Source of the DNA: Gracilaria domingensis
Taxonomy: Eukaryota; Rhodophyta; Florideophyceae; Gracilariales; Gracilariaceae
DNA length: 64,000 nt
Direction of reading: 5' to 3'
NCBI GenBank assembly: GCA_022539475.1
Contig: VCMS01000100.1
Coordinates: forward strand, 47,697 to 111,696
Positions 31,063-41,743 of the stretch are shown piece after piece. Position numbers and translations under genes: made by a program. The notes below the pieces were generated by a model, which was not told the origin of the DNA, did no database searches, and was given only the letters and a program-made list of their open reading frames with translations. How positions within the stretch are numbered: position 1 is the first letter of the stretch; every line of letters begins with the position of its first letter.

Positions 31063-31446
31063 AGGGCGGAAAGAAGTACGACGGAGCGGAGTAGAACGCG
31101 AGGATGGCACGGATCACGACGGTAACAGAAGGTCGGACGTCGGAAGGGCGGCGAAGACGGCGGAAGGAAGAGATTTACTTTTCTGTGCGAGATTGGACAA
31201 GTGTACAGCCTACAACGTTGCGAAACCACAGGTTTATAACCGGTGGTAGATAATACGAGAAGTACACCCTTGTGTTGAGGTCGACGTGTACCTACGTTCC
31301 TTTTTGAACTAAAGCACGTGATTTAAACTCAAAATATATTCTCCGTTCTCAGCTTGACGTCGATCTTGACTGTCGCTCGACCTCCTTCTCCCTTTGGACG
31401 ACCTTTCCTTGCAGACTTTGTCGTTTCTCGTTCATTTCTTCTTCTC

Positions 31447-34400
31447 ATGGTCTACTACTGTACACATAAGAAGCGTGGGTGCCCCTTCGTTACTCGCCGA
31501 GGAGTCTTATCTCTTCAACAGCATGTCAACCATTGCCCGTTTCGTCTGAAAGCAGCGCTGGAAGACGACAATAGGCGGCCCATTCGGAGAAGCAAGCGTC
31601 TCAAGCTTTCCGCGCCCGCGGCCGCATCTTCCGAAACGGTCACTGCCCCTTGTCGCTTTCCCGAGCCTCCGGTGTCCGAGGACATCGTCGACCCCACTCC
31701 GTGCGCCCCTCCCATTCCGGACACTTCGCATTGTGCTTCTCCTTCCCCGGGTCCCGCGTCATTAGAGCGAGAACACGGAAGCAGTTCCCCCCCAGTGCCT
31801 TCTGAGGGGGCCCTCGGTGATTTGCATATGGATTATCTCACGGTTTGTCTGGCTTCAGTAGCTTCCAATCTTGGTCATCGTGAGGCAGACGAGCTAATTG
31901 GGCTACTTCGGGACCCGCGATTCTCGCAAAAGCGATTCAACGCGACCATAACAAGTTCCAAGCGCTGTACAGAACTGAAGAAGGCCATTTTCGAACGATA
32001 CGTCTCAAAGGACGGTTTCAATCGAAGAACTGTCTCGCCAGAAGGATGTAAGTTCAGCGCCACCCTCTACACGAGAGACCCCGTTCAGACACTTGTGAAA
32101 CAGCTCGAGTTGGCTAACAACGAAAACACATTCTTCCGCCCTATACCTCAGACCCACTCCACGAAGATATCTCACCCCATGTCCGGCTCTCTCGCAAGAG
32201 ACGCCACCTCAAAACTTAAGGAAATGGTCATGGGCTCTTTGGATAGTAGAATAGTGTGGTACTCCCAAGAAATAAGTTACAGGGAATCTTTCGTAGGTCT
32301 TCTGCAGGTATACACCGATAAGTCTTCAACAACTCTGAAGCAAACATCGGTTACCGCCTATCCTCTTCACCTCATATTTTTCAACTTCTCCGACGAGCTT
32401 CGCCGTAAGTGTATCCGTGATGACCTCACAGTAGTGGCATACTTCCCTACCACACTGATCGAGGTTTCCGCATCTGAAGCAGACGCAATGCCATTTGTTT
32501 CTAGCAAGTCTCTACGCGAGTCCAGGATGCAAATCCTTCAAGAATCTCTTCGTCAAGTCCTGGAGCCCATTCTAAATCTCACGCAGAAAGGTTTTCAGTT
32601 CATCGGGGAAGACAAACTAAGTCGAGTGTGCCATCCTCTGCTTGCAAGTTATTGTGCGGATATTCCTGAGGCTAAGGACATTCTGTCCATTCTTCATGGG
32701 ACCAAAACGGAAAGCCCGTGTCATAGATGCAAAGCCCCTCGCTCATCTTTATGCAGTCCTATTCCCACCTCATTCAACGGACGTTCTCAAAAGCACACGA
32801 AAAGCATCCGAAAGACATACACAGCTATCTTGCAACATGCACAAAAAGACGAGGCGGAAAGACGTCCACGTCGTGCAAGGGAGAGGAGATCTCAAGCGGA
32901 TACTCTGATGCGTTCAAATTCCATATCTCTCATTCCTTCGTTCCTCGAAACTTCCGTAAGCCTTGGAATGATCCCGGGATTGTCTCCATACAGTCTGTTC
33001 TCATTCGAACCATTACACAACTTGCATCTCGGCATCTCAAAGTTGATAAAAACGGCCACAATCGAGAGACTGCAGTCAGACACCCTGTGCACCACAATAG
33101 GAACATCTGCATCGCGTTCATTTCGAACGATACGCACCCAACTCTTCAACCATGCAAACGCAATTCTAGCTGCCATAGAACGCGATTCTCCTGCCAAAGG
33201 TTTACATATCGATTTCTCCACGCACGAGAAAGGCAAATCTTTGAATGGTATCTTCACGAAAGACGGTCTCCGTGGAATGCTGGAGGCCAAAAACTACAAA
33301 GCACTTGACATGGTCTTTCCCTTCATAGGAGCATTCTTTGACATATGCTGTGGAGAACAGGAAGTTCCCCCAATCACAACCGTTTTCTCTCAGTACTCGG
33401 ACTTGCTTTAGACCTTATTCAGATACAATTGTGATCCGTATTGGACTGAAAGCTCTCTCCTGTGTCTTAGTTCGGAGATTGAAGCCTTCAAGCGTTCCGC
33501 AACAAAGACTCTGGCCGATTTTCATCCCTCTGGGAACTCTGAAGTTTCATCTTCTCGATCATCTCGTGGACGATATTCGCCGTCTGGGAAGTATCAAGTA
33601 CTACGACGCAGGCATATACGAACATTCACACCTGCTATTTAAGAGACACTACAAAAAGACGTCCAGAAGAACAGCAACGGCTGTGGAGGAGACTTTTCGC
33701 TCCATTGAGCACGGACATGTTAGAAAGCAATGGAATGGCAATACTCCTTACCAGCGTAATCCAGGTTTACCAGGAACTTCCACACAGCTCGGTTTGCAAT
33801 GAGAGGGCGTTCTTTCACTTTACGAGCTCTTCAACATTGTGTTTCAAGTATGTCCAGTTCAAAAACATGGACTGCTGTTAGAGAAATGTTCTCAAGTACG
33901 GACACAAGGTCGATTCTTGATCAAATTGGTGAACAGGCCCTTCCTCCTTTCCTCAGTCTCGTGAAAGAAACACTGGATGAGCACTCTATTACATACTTCC
34001 CAGAAAAGACAAGGATAACTCTGGTGAATTCGGCCCTCGTGAAAGGCGGTTTCGTTCCGACTCTTGAACACTTCGATTCGTCTTCTAAGGCACTTAAGCT
34101 GGGACGCCCCAAATACCTCATCATCCAACGTGTCTTCGCTTCTCCAGCATTTGGTCCCAGTAGAAAGCCAAAGTTTTCCACTGTATTGGTAAGCGGAGAA
34201 GATTCAGAGACTTGGGTTGCCCAGGTAGTCGCTCTGATTCGAATATCTCTCCTTGATTCTGCACTTACCGCACCAGAGGTGGCATTCGTCCGGTATTTCG
34301 AAGTTTTACCCCCCGCAACAAACATCGACCACCTATTGAAATGCATATCTTTACGGTGGGCTACAAACGATGAAAAGAACCACATTCTTCCGTTCCCTCG

Positions 34401-34617
34401 TCATTCCAAAGCGGAGACTATCGTAGAGTTAACTCCTTGGTACGGGATGGTTCCGGCTTCTGCACTACAGGGAACTGTCCATGTTGTTCGATCAAACTAC
34501 CCTGCTCCACCTTTTTGTCCTCCACTTCAATGGTTTCAACACCGATTCTACATCAATCGATTCTATCATGATTCAGATGAAGGACCAACTGAGCACGTTG
34601 ATCTTGTACAGCCTTAA
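31447..34617 (+). pseudogene. Plavaka/CACTA-like DNA transposase
   Basis: Starts MVYYCTHKKRGC at 31447 with an N-terminal Cys/His finger (CTHKKRGC..QQHVNHC). The first ~650 residues are open and include the transposase core: LLQVYTDKSSTTLKQ (first catalytic Asp region), TAYPLHLIFFNFSDELR, a VAYFPT strand, CHRCKAP, and FEPLHNLHLGISKLIK. These match the order in Plavaka/KDZ-type transposases. An in-frame TAG at 33409-33411 and frame changes near 33520 and 33800 break it; the remainder includes LLDHLVDDIRRLG, EETFRSIE and a C-terminal frame 33799-34617 ending in QWFQHRFYINRFYHD. It ends on TAA overlapping the stop of the convergent gene. Decayed, or partly misread. Confidence 0.6.
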
Positions 34618-37008
34618 ACATTAAGGGCTCCATCCTCTACATGTTCACCTTGTGGTGCCTTTTCTTGTGATCCTGTGCTACTTCCGAAATCGTTCATGTC
34701 CATTTCCTTGAACTCCATGTCCCCTTCCTCGCATTCACCAACGAAACAATCGCTAATAGAACCCAATCTTTGGCTCACACTGTCAATAAAAAATTGTTCT
34801 TTCACAGTGAGGTAAAGTCTTCCGTTCGACGGCATTCGATATCCAAATGTAGCCTCTCTCATGTCATTACCAAGAACCTTAGTCCAATCTTCCGTTGTCG
34901 TTCCAAAATTATGAAACTCGCTGGAATTGGTCCTCAAGACACGTTGCCTAACATCCCCCAGAACATTCTTTAAACACAGAGGTAGCAGTTCGGCAAACTT
35001 CTGTGTAAACAGTTTCTGTCTCTGGCCACCCCTTGACACATCCGTACTTAGAAGGCTCACAACCGTCAACACCCAAGCGTCCAAACGTGCGAGCAACAGT
35101 ATTGTGCCATCTAAAAAGGTGCCCGTATCCTTGTCTTCCACATCATACCCAATAAACTCCTTCAGTACTTGTACCCCGACACGGTTTCGGAAGAACAAGT
35201 CTTGATCTTCCGTCGGCATATCCTCGACATTGTCCGCATTGGAGTACTTTAGACGAACAAATGGGGCTTTTCTCCACCATGAAGTGTTCGGTACACCATT
35301 TTCGTCAAGACGCAGTATGTTCTCCTGCGCTTCCTTCAACTGCATTGTGAGTTCGTCAGCATTCTCTTCTACTAGCTTTGTTCTTCTCCAAATCAGATCG
35401 TACCCCAGGAGCAGAAATAGTTTATCCCTCGTATTTCTCTTATGAACGCCCACGACGCCACTCATGGTCTGCCGCATTCTCTGCCTAAGGCACATATCTG
35501 CACAAAGTTTCAGTATACACCTGTCGGTAAGAAATGCTTTTCTAATACCTTCCCAGCTCAACTCCTTCAACTCGCTTTCAACCATTTTCTTCAGCAAAGC
35601 ATCTGGCCCCCCCTCTACCGACGGTGTGAACATGCAAAAACTGCCCAAGAGCTCCACGGGGTTTTTAGGAACCATGTATGAACCACCTTCCTCCGGCTCA
35701 ATAAGCCCTTCCCCACTCTCAGTTGCGTCTTCCACCTTCTCGGCACGGTTACCCCAATTTCGGGTGAGCGACTCACCTTCGAGCCATAGCTCACTTGTTT
35801 CTCTCCTTGTCCACGTCAGCATGTTGTGATACACTGCTCGAGCAACCCCTCGAAACTCGTGGCACTCCTCAATTTTATGCTTCATTCGACCTGTCTGTCC
35901 AGGTTCACCAGCACGTGTACTCCTATCTCCCTGCTGTTTCAGTGCCCCTCTTAGCCCTTCAATGACTAGATCCTTCTCTTCAAGCCTCTTTTTCAAAGCC
36001 GTACTCTGCTCTTGGGCGACCTTCACTAGAGTTCCCCGAACCATCAAGTCCTCTTGTAGCGTCTTAACCTTTTCTTTCAAGCAATTCAGTTCATTTAAAA
36101 GATCACGTCTGTTCATAGAGGTTGATTTCACACCAGTGTGGAATCTTCCGGTATTTCCCTAGCCTCTTCGGCGAGAGGCCCCGGTAATGCCGCAGGATTC
36201 GGTGTTACTTCGTTATCAGAACTGTCCTCATGTGCCATACCCTTAGACACGAGAGGCTGCAGGCGTTCTGTGTCCACCCTTAGCACGGCTCCGAGCTCCA
36301 ACTCCCGTGTCTGTTCTCCTCCATGGCATGGTTTATCAGATGAATTGGGCCTCGTACGAGCTGCAACGGCCCCCGTTCTGGAAAGAGGGGAAGGTCGAGG
36401 AGTAACTCGTCTATAAGTTGTCTCTCGATTTCATATTGTCTTTCTCCCTTGTCCAGACCCATTGCGAGGCATGATACGATTCATAGCGGCCCCAGTTCTA
36501 GAAGACAGGGATGGACGTGACGATCTTAATATACTAGGGCTCTCACGACTTCTCGTCATTGTACCTTGTTGTCCAGATCCACTGGGCGGCGTAACCCGGG
36601 CCCCAGTAGCTCCGGTCTTCGATATCGGCCGGGGACATGAAGGTTTTGGTGTCATACGAACCTCTTCAGTTCCAGTTGTCATGCCCTCCTGTCCTGACCC
36701 GCTGGGCCGAGTTACCTCATCTTCTTGAGGAGCAGAGACAGATGCACGATTTGCATTATCGACAGTTGACGGCACGACATCGTTCGCTGATCCACGAATT
36801 CTTGACGCAATCCCGGAAGACGCTCCGCTTAGAGATGAGCGAGAGAGTACTGTAGAAGGACGTCCACTGACTCTCTCCTTCGTCGAGGACGACTTCCGTT
36901 TAGAAGTGCGGTGCTTGTAGCCTGATTCGTATCATCCAATGCTCTTCTCTTCTTCTCTCCACTCTTCTTCCGCTGCGTACTATTTCGCTTTCTCGGCGTT
37001 ATACCCAT
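34614..37008 (-). pseudogene. Coiled-coil, recombinase-like protein gene
   Basis: Probable start at 37008 (MGITPRKRNSTQRKKSGEKK), a basic nuclear-signal-like start, then after a frame change a Ser/Gly/Pro-rich stretch (36775-36431) with ~40-residue repeats built on PSGSGQ, and from 36116 an open 500-residue frame. That frame begins with a coiled coil (LNELNCLKEKVKTLQEDL...LKKRLEEKD), then a helical region and LDAWVLTVVSLLSTDVSRGGQRQ. The SRGGQRQ segment resembles the first Arg box of the two tyrosine recombinases here, but I cannot find the second Arg box or Tyr, so this is tentative. Its TAA overlaps that of the transposase (TTAA at 34614-34617). Confidence 0.4.
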
Positions 37009-37338
37009 GTTGTGGAGATAAACGGGTAATGAAACGAAATTGTTGGGGGGGGCGGAAGGGGTGAGGGGGGGGTGCATGGTTCAGATATTCCGGGAGACTC
37101 CGCAGTTCCTGCTTTTTAGGAATTTGAGGTGCCCAATGGGTCGCAAATATCGCCGTTACAGATGAAAAGCTCCAGTTTACATGTACAACAACGCGTATTG
37201 CAGGCAGCTGCAACATTCACAAGCATATTTACTTTCTATTCGGTACTGAACTCATCTATTGCTCTAATGTCAGAGCCCAGTCCCAGGCGTACTGCTCTCC
37301 GTAGTTGAAATACAACTCTTCGCCCCTCTCAATATATC
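37009..37338. other. Spacer, no gene seen
   Basis: Between two minus-strand genes; holds a G-run near 37043 and otherwise nothing recognised. Probable upstream region of the coiled-coil gene. Confidence 0.4.
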
Positions 37339-38076
37339 TTACTGCTCTACAACGAAGTAGAGCATAGTTAGAAAGGTCGACTTAACTGTATCACGGACTT
37401 CGCTTCCACCACCTACACATTGGCACTTCGAGTCCTGTTTGACGGGGCTCCGATAAATCGGGATCCCCGGCATGATATCCGGCGTCGTTAATGTAGCCCC
37501 CGATACAAAAACGCGCCGGGACAATGTAGACTTGCTCTCCTTTCTATCCTGAGCCTGTCCTGGTCTGTTCCTCAGGTGCAGAAACTCCGTACCAGTCACA
37601 GTGACCATCATAGAAAACAACTTGTACCGCACTGGAGTTGCTCCGAGACAGCCACTTCCATACGTTAAGTGTCTTTCCTTCCGGTTCGTCAGATCCGTGT
37701 ATACCAAAGTTCCATAGAAATGACAGATAGTTTCCCCAGCCAATATCTTATGTTCCGTGAACACCCCCATACCAGCACGGGGATGTCGGATCTTAGAAGA
37801 TGCTATATGTAAGCGATATCGATTGGCTTCAACAGTCAACAGCATATGCATATCCATAAGATTCAGAGCTCCTCGGTACTTCTCCTCCCAAAGATCTACA
37901 GTACGCTCTCCACACTTGTCGACAAAGTCCCAGTCCTTCCAGTATCTTCCTAGGAACTGAGTAATATGTCCAGGCATCACTTGGTACTGGGGGTAACCAA
38001 ATGGAGCCTCCCATTCAAGCCGACCTCGGTCCCGATGTGGAACCCGTTCATAGGTCGTTGAAGCCGCATCCACCAC
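37339..38076 (-). pseudogene. SET domain region (probable protein-lysine methyltransferase)
   Basis: 245-residue open frame. Its middle reads YRLHIASSKIRHPRAGMG then VFTEHKILAGETICHFYG and TLVYTDL, the typical start of a SET domain (substrate strand, GMGVF turn, GE.I..YG). A later CQCVGGG.EVRD could correspond to the N-C-x-V segment, but the N-H motif is not clear. It follows directly on the methyltransferase frames upstream and may be the same protein. SET domains methylate histone or other lysines using S-adenosylmethionine. No ATG at the frame start. Confidence 0.5.
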
Positions 38077-38095
38077 CTCCTGTTCAACCAGGATG

Positions 38096-38903
38096 TCATT
38101 CTTCCCCCCCGAATAACTTCGGCCATAAGGTCGTTAGATGGTGCTTCGCATGGCTGAAACATGGCCTATTCTTCTCGCACCCCAAGAACTTCCTATGCTT
38201 TGTCAGCGATAGGCACGCCATACCCGTAGAAAAAGTTCCCGCGAACATGTCCATGACAAGATCACCCGGTCTTGTGAAGCGACATATCAACTCCTTCATC
38301 AACTCCCTCGACTTCTGCTCCGGTCTATGTACTGCCCACCTGGTACTGAGCTACCTGGCTCATGTACCTTCCATGTCAACCACTCCCCCCGCCTCGGTTT
38401 GGGCACCCGGTCAATTACATTCCTGTTAGCCGGGAAAGTGGAAGGAATGAAATTGTTCTCCTCAAATGGAGTAAGACTGGCTTCCTCCGATGGTCGCAAT
38501 CCACGCTTCACCCCATGAACGGCGTACTCCGTTACGGGCTGTATCCCAAACTTCCGTGGATTCCCTCCAACATTACTGCGATCCCGGATGAACACCAGTG
38601 GATTCGCATCCACTTTAAACGAAGGCATGAGTTCTGGTTTACCTTCGCTTCCAGCTTCATCTTTCGTACTCGCCGTTTCCGAAAGTATCCTGTGCTACAC
38701 ATGAAACTGTGCCATGGCACAGAATATAATGAATGCCCACCTGACCGAAGCGCGGAACTTATTAAGTCAGCCGTACGGATCATGTCTTCCTCACTGAAGA
38801 CATCGTGACCACTATTCCGTTTGTTCCTCTTCCTTCGAGTGTTAAAGGGAGGGTCTGTTAGGACAAGCTGTGCCTCACCCCATAAAATCTGACTCTGATT
38901 CAC
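38096..38903 (-). pseudogene. DNA amino-methyltransferase (N6-adenine/N4-cytosine type)
   Basis: Three minus-strand frames in succession. The first has catalytic motif IV AQLVLTDPPFNTRR, then SALRSGGHSLYSVPWH. The second continues with SFKVDANPLVFIRD. The third has LMKELICRFTRPGDLVMDMF then AGTFSTGMACLSL and FLGCEKNR, the SAM-binding motif I (usual form DPFxGxGT) and the following acidic strand. Motif IV before motif I is the order of the beta-type enzymes. DPPF fits amino-methylation of adenine or cytosine. About two frame changes (near 38620 and 38310), so decayed or misread. A prokaryote-type DNA methyltransferase followed by a SET domain is unusual. Confidence 0.6.
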
Positions 38904-39211
38904 AAACGTTTCGTGTGTGTGCCTCAGGTCCTCATGTCACAGTTGTACGCCACAAAGTGTGACTTTCTCATCCCCTTCCACACCTTGTCCATATTCATTC
39001 GAAGGAGACTGGATATCCTCTTCATGGGCGGCTCAATACCAGTCTTTTGGATGTTGTAACCGGCAACCCGAGATTCATACTCCGCAAGATTCACCGGCTT
39101 CTCGAATCGTCGCTATCGGAGCTCACGAGATTCATATACTCTCGACGAGGTGGGGGTGAGGCAGACTTGGTCGAAGAAGGTTCGGCATTACCGGAATTTT
39201 AGGGGTTTTCG

Positions 39212-40308
39212 TCAGTTCAATATCAGGTTTCGCGTGAATGCCGACATGGAACCCTGCCGCATGACGCATATCCTGTATCGGTTTCCATAGCAACTCCGAA
39301 AACTTCTGAAATCGAGCAGGCAACTCACCGGAGTCAAACAGATACGGTATCCATCCGTATCTCCGAAAACTCTATCCAGTTCCCATCTGATCACCCGTAA
39401 GCTATAGAGGCTATCGTGGGTGCATATGGTTTCGAGGTCTGTCAAAAACTCCTTAGCCAGTATTCGCAGGTTTGTATCGCATTCATCACTCAAGGTCTCC
39501 ACCGATCCACTAGTACTGCTCTGTGGCACATCCTTTGTGTTGAATCGAGTACTCTGGCTCGGCGGGGCATAACCAGACTCCCGTGTCTCTAGCGCTGTAT
39601 ACTTCAACGTCTGCATATTCATGTAAATGTATGGTTTCACCATGTGCTGAACGTTCGTGTATCCAAGATGAGCCGCAAAACAACTCCATGCCCATACGAC
39701 CTCACTGATAGCGAATCCCAGTCGATCACAGTTGTCTTTGGAGAACGACGTAAAAGTGGGTATGTACACAGATGGTGCATGGTTCACTTTTCGTTTCTTT
39801 TTCGGTTGTTTCTTCTTCATCATTCGGATGTTGTCGTTCTCTCCCATTATGTGGCCGAGGTATGATAAGTATATAACGACCTCAAATGGGTTCACAGCTG
39901 TTGGTGGGATGAACACTGTCGTCTTCAGAACCTGCTTTCTCCTGGTCATGAAATAACCAACCAGGCATCGCACCGGTAGGTATATACCCATATCCATAGA
40001 GAGAAGGAAAAATCGCGCAGTCTCTGGTCCTCATCCCCGTCCTTCTTGTCAAGAAGCTTCGTTACAAGATATCGTTGTTCCACAGGTTTGTTATTCACAA
40101 CACTCTTTCGCAGCTGTTGCAGTGTCAAGTTCTGCAGGTTCTTGGAGTTAGTGGCCTCCTCAAACATCTTCCTTGCCTCCGGAATATCCTTATAGTTCTC
40201 GGCGCAGAACTCTATTAACCCTCTAAACCCACGTCCGTGGCCGATCAGGGCCTCCATCGCTGTTTGCCAAAGCATCGCGAAGAACCAAGAAAAGTCTGAC
40301 ATATGCAT
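39212..40308 (-). pseudogene. N-terminal part of the methyltransferase-SET gene
   Basis: First ATG at 40308 (MHMSDFSWFFAML). A helical frame runs to 39946, then another from 39997 to 39212 with a basic patch (MMKKKQPKKKRKVNH) that looks like a nuclear signal, hydrophobic stretches, and a Ser/Thr-rich linker. A third frame continues to 39132. I do not recognise the domain. Position and strand suggest it is the 5' part of the methyltransferase gene. It starts inside the mirrored region shared with the divergent ParB gene. Confidence 0.4.
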
Positions 40309-40696
40309 GGAACGCCGGAGGCGGAGCACTCATGTCGATAGGATGTATCTCCTCTCCAACATCGGTGGAATCCATCGCTTCAGCGCAAACAACGGAGGCG
40401 AGCCTTTAAATGGCGACTTACGCTGGGCACCCCCGCTTTCGGCAGCTCCTCCAGCGCACTGCCAGTCTCGTCCGTGTCCGTGTCCGCTCGGTGCGATAGC
40501 GTCGCGTGTCGGCCACGTCGCGATTCGGAGCTATTGCAACGGTCCGTATTGTGCTAAAAGTCGCGGATCAAGTGGGTGTGAAGCGCTAGTTTTCTCTAGT
40601 TTGATATATGTGCACGGCGTGTGCAGCGAAATCACTGCCGGAAGTGCGGGAGGAGTGTTTTGGGAGGTCTCCGGAGGGCCGGAATGTGCCAGAACG

Positions 40697-40767
40697 TGCC
40701 CGCGGGCGGGGGGGTCGGTCGTGTTAGGGTAGTACCCTAACACGACCGGACCCCCCGCCCGCGGGCA
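40697..40767. repeat. ~70-bp palindrome 1
   Basis: Near-perfect palindrome opening TGCCCGCGGGCGGGGG and centred on GTTAGGGTAGTACCCTAAC, then the complement. First of four copies. Confidence 0.9.
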
Positions 40768-40795
40768 TAATCGCATTTTTCAAAAATCGTCCAAA

Positions 40796-40865
40796 TGCCC
40801 GCGGGCGGGGGGGTCGGTCGTGTTAGGGTAGCTACCTAACACGACCGACCCCCCGCCCGCGGGCA
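40796..40865. repeat. ~70-bp palindrome 2
   Basis: Same palindrome with centre GGGTAGCTACCTAAC; its flanks (AATCGTCCAAA and TTTGGACGATT) extend the pairing by about 11 bp. Confidence 0.9.
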
Positions 40866-41142
40866 GTTTGGACGATTTTGGCACCCTCCGGAGACCTCCC
40901 AAAACACTCCTCCCGGCACTTCTGTACCCACTGCGTCACCTCAGTGACCATCCCGGAAATTAGGGAGTGTCTGGAGGGTGGAGAAGACGGGATGGTCACC
41001 TCAGTGCACCATCCCGGAAATTAGGGAGTGTCTGGAGGGTGAGATGACGGGATGGTGCACTAAGGTGACGCAGTGGGTACAGGAAGTGCCGGGAGGAGTG
41101 TTTTGGGAGGTCTCCGGAGGGTGCCAGAATGTGGCCAGAACG

Positions 41143-41212
41143 TGCCCGCGGGCGGGGGGGTCGGTCGTGTTAGGGTAGTACCCTAACACGACCGACCCCC
41201 CCGCCCGCGGCA
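41143..41212. repeat. ~70-bp palindrome 3
   Basis: Same palindrome, mirror partner of copy 2 about the middle of the intergenic region. Confidence 0.9.
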
Positions 41213-41248
41213 CGTTTTGGGCGATTTTTTGAAAAATGTGCGATTTTA

Positions 41249-41319
41249 TGCCCGCGGGCGGGGGGTCCGGTCGTGTTAGGGTACTACCCTAACACGACCG
41301 ACCCCCCCGCCCGCGGGCA
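41249..41319. repeat. ~70-bp palindrome 4
   Basis: Same palindrome with centre GTTAGGGTACTACCCTAAC, mirror partner of copy 1. Confidence 0.9.
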
Positions 41320-41743
41320 CGTTCTGGCACATTCCGGTGCCTTCCCGGGACCTCCCAAAACACGCCGCCGCGCAGTGATTTCGCTACACCCGGCCGCCGG
41401 TACGTTGGCGCCGCTGTCCACGTGTATTGGCGGGAGTAGGCTGTACATGGAAGTGAATGAGTGTACTCTTGACTACTATGCAAAGCATTTGAAGAGCATG
41501 ATTAGAGAACGCGACCATTGCTCGCGTGAGTCATCATTGCGCGAACTCCACGACTCTAAAGCGTACAATCAGCGTGCGAGCGGCCACGGACAGGACACGG
41601 ACGAGACTGGCAGTGCGCTGGGAGGAGCTGCCGAAAGCGGGGGTGCCCAGCGTAAGTCGCCTTTAAAGGCTCGCCTCCGTTGTTGTATCGTCCAGAGCGA
41701 GCGTATTGTTGATATACACCTTTCACTGCAATAGCTGTTCAAC

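Larger units (their letters stand above)
40388..41685. promoter_or_regulatory. Divergent intergenic region, a large nested inverted repeat
   Basis: Outer arms of ~103 bp (40388-40490 and 41582-41685) are nearly identical inverted copies; each has CTTTAAA within AGCCTTTAAA.GGCGACTTA, TATA-like, about 60-110 bp before the start of the gene it faces. Inner arms match again: CAGCGAAATCACTGC and GGGAGGAGTGTTTTGGGAGG blocks at ~40620-40690 against ~41340-41395, and 40881-40957 against 41048-41124. The centre (40947-41041) has a tandem unit with GGAAATTAGGGAGTGTCTGG twice. The divergent genes therefore appear to have mirrored upstream sequence. Promoter function is inferred. Confidence 0.75.

Noticed and set aside
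40697-41319. Repeated palindromes as a CRISPR array or telomere repeat
   Set aside because: Spacing is irregular and symmetric, spacers are shared inverted repeats, and TTAGGG occurs only once per palindrome centre; the setting is eukaryotic.
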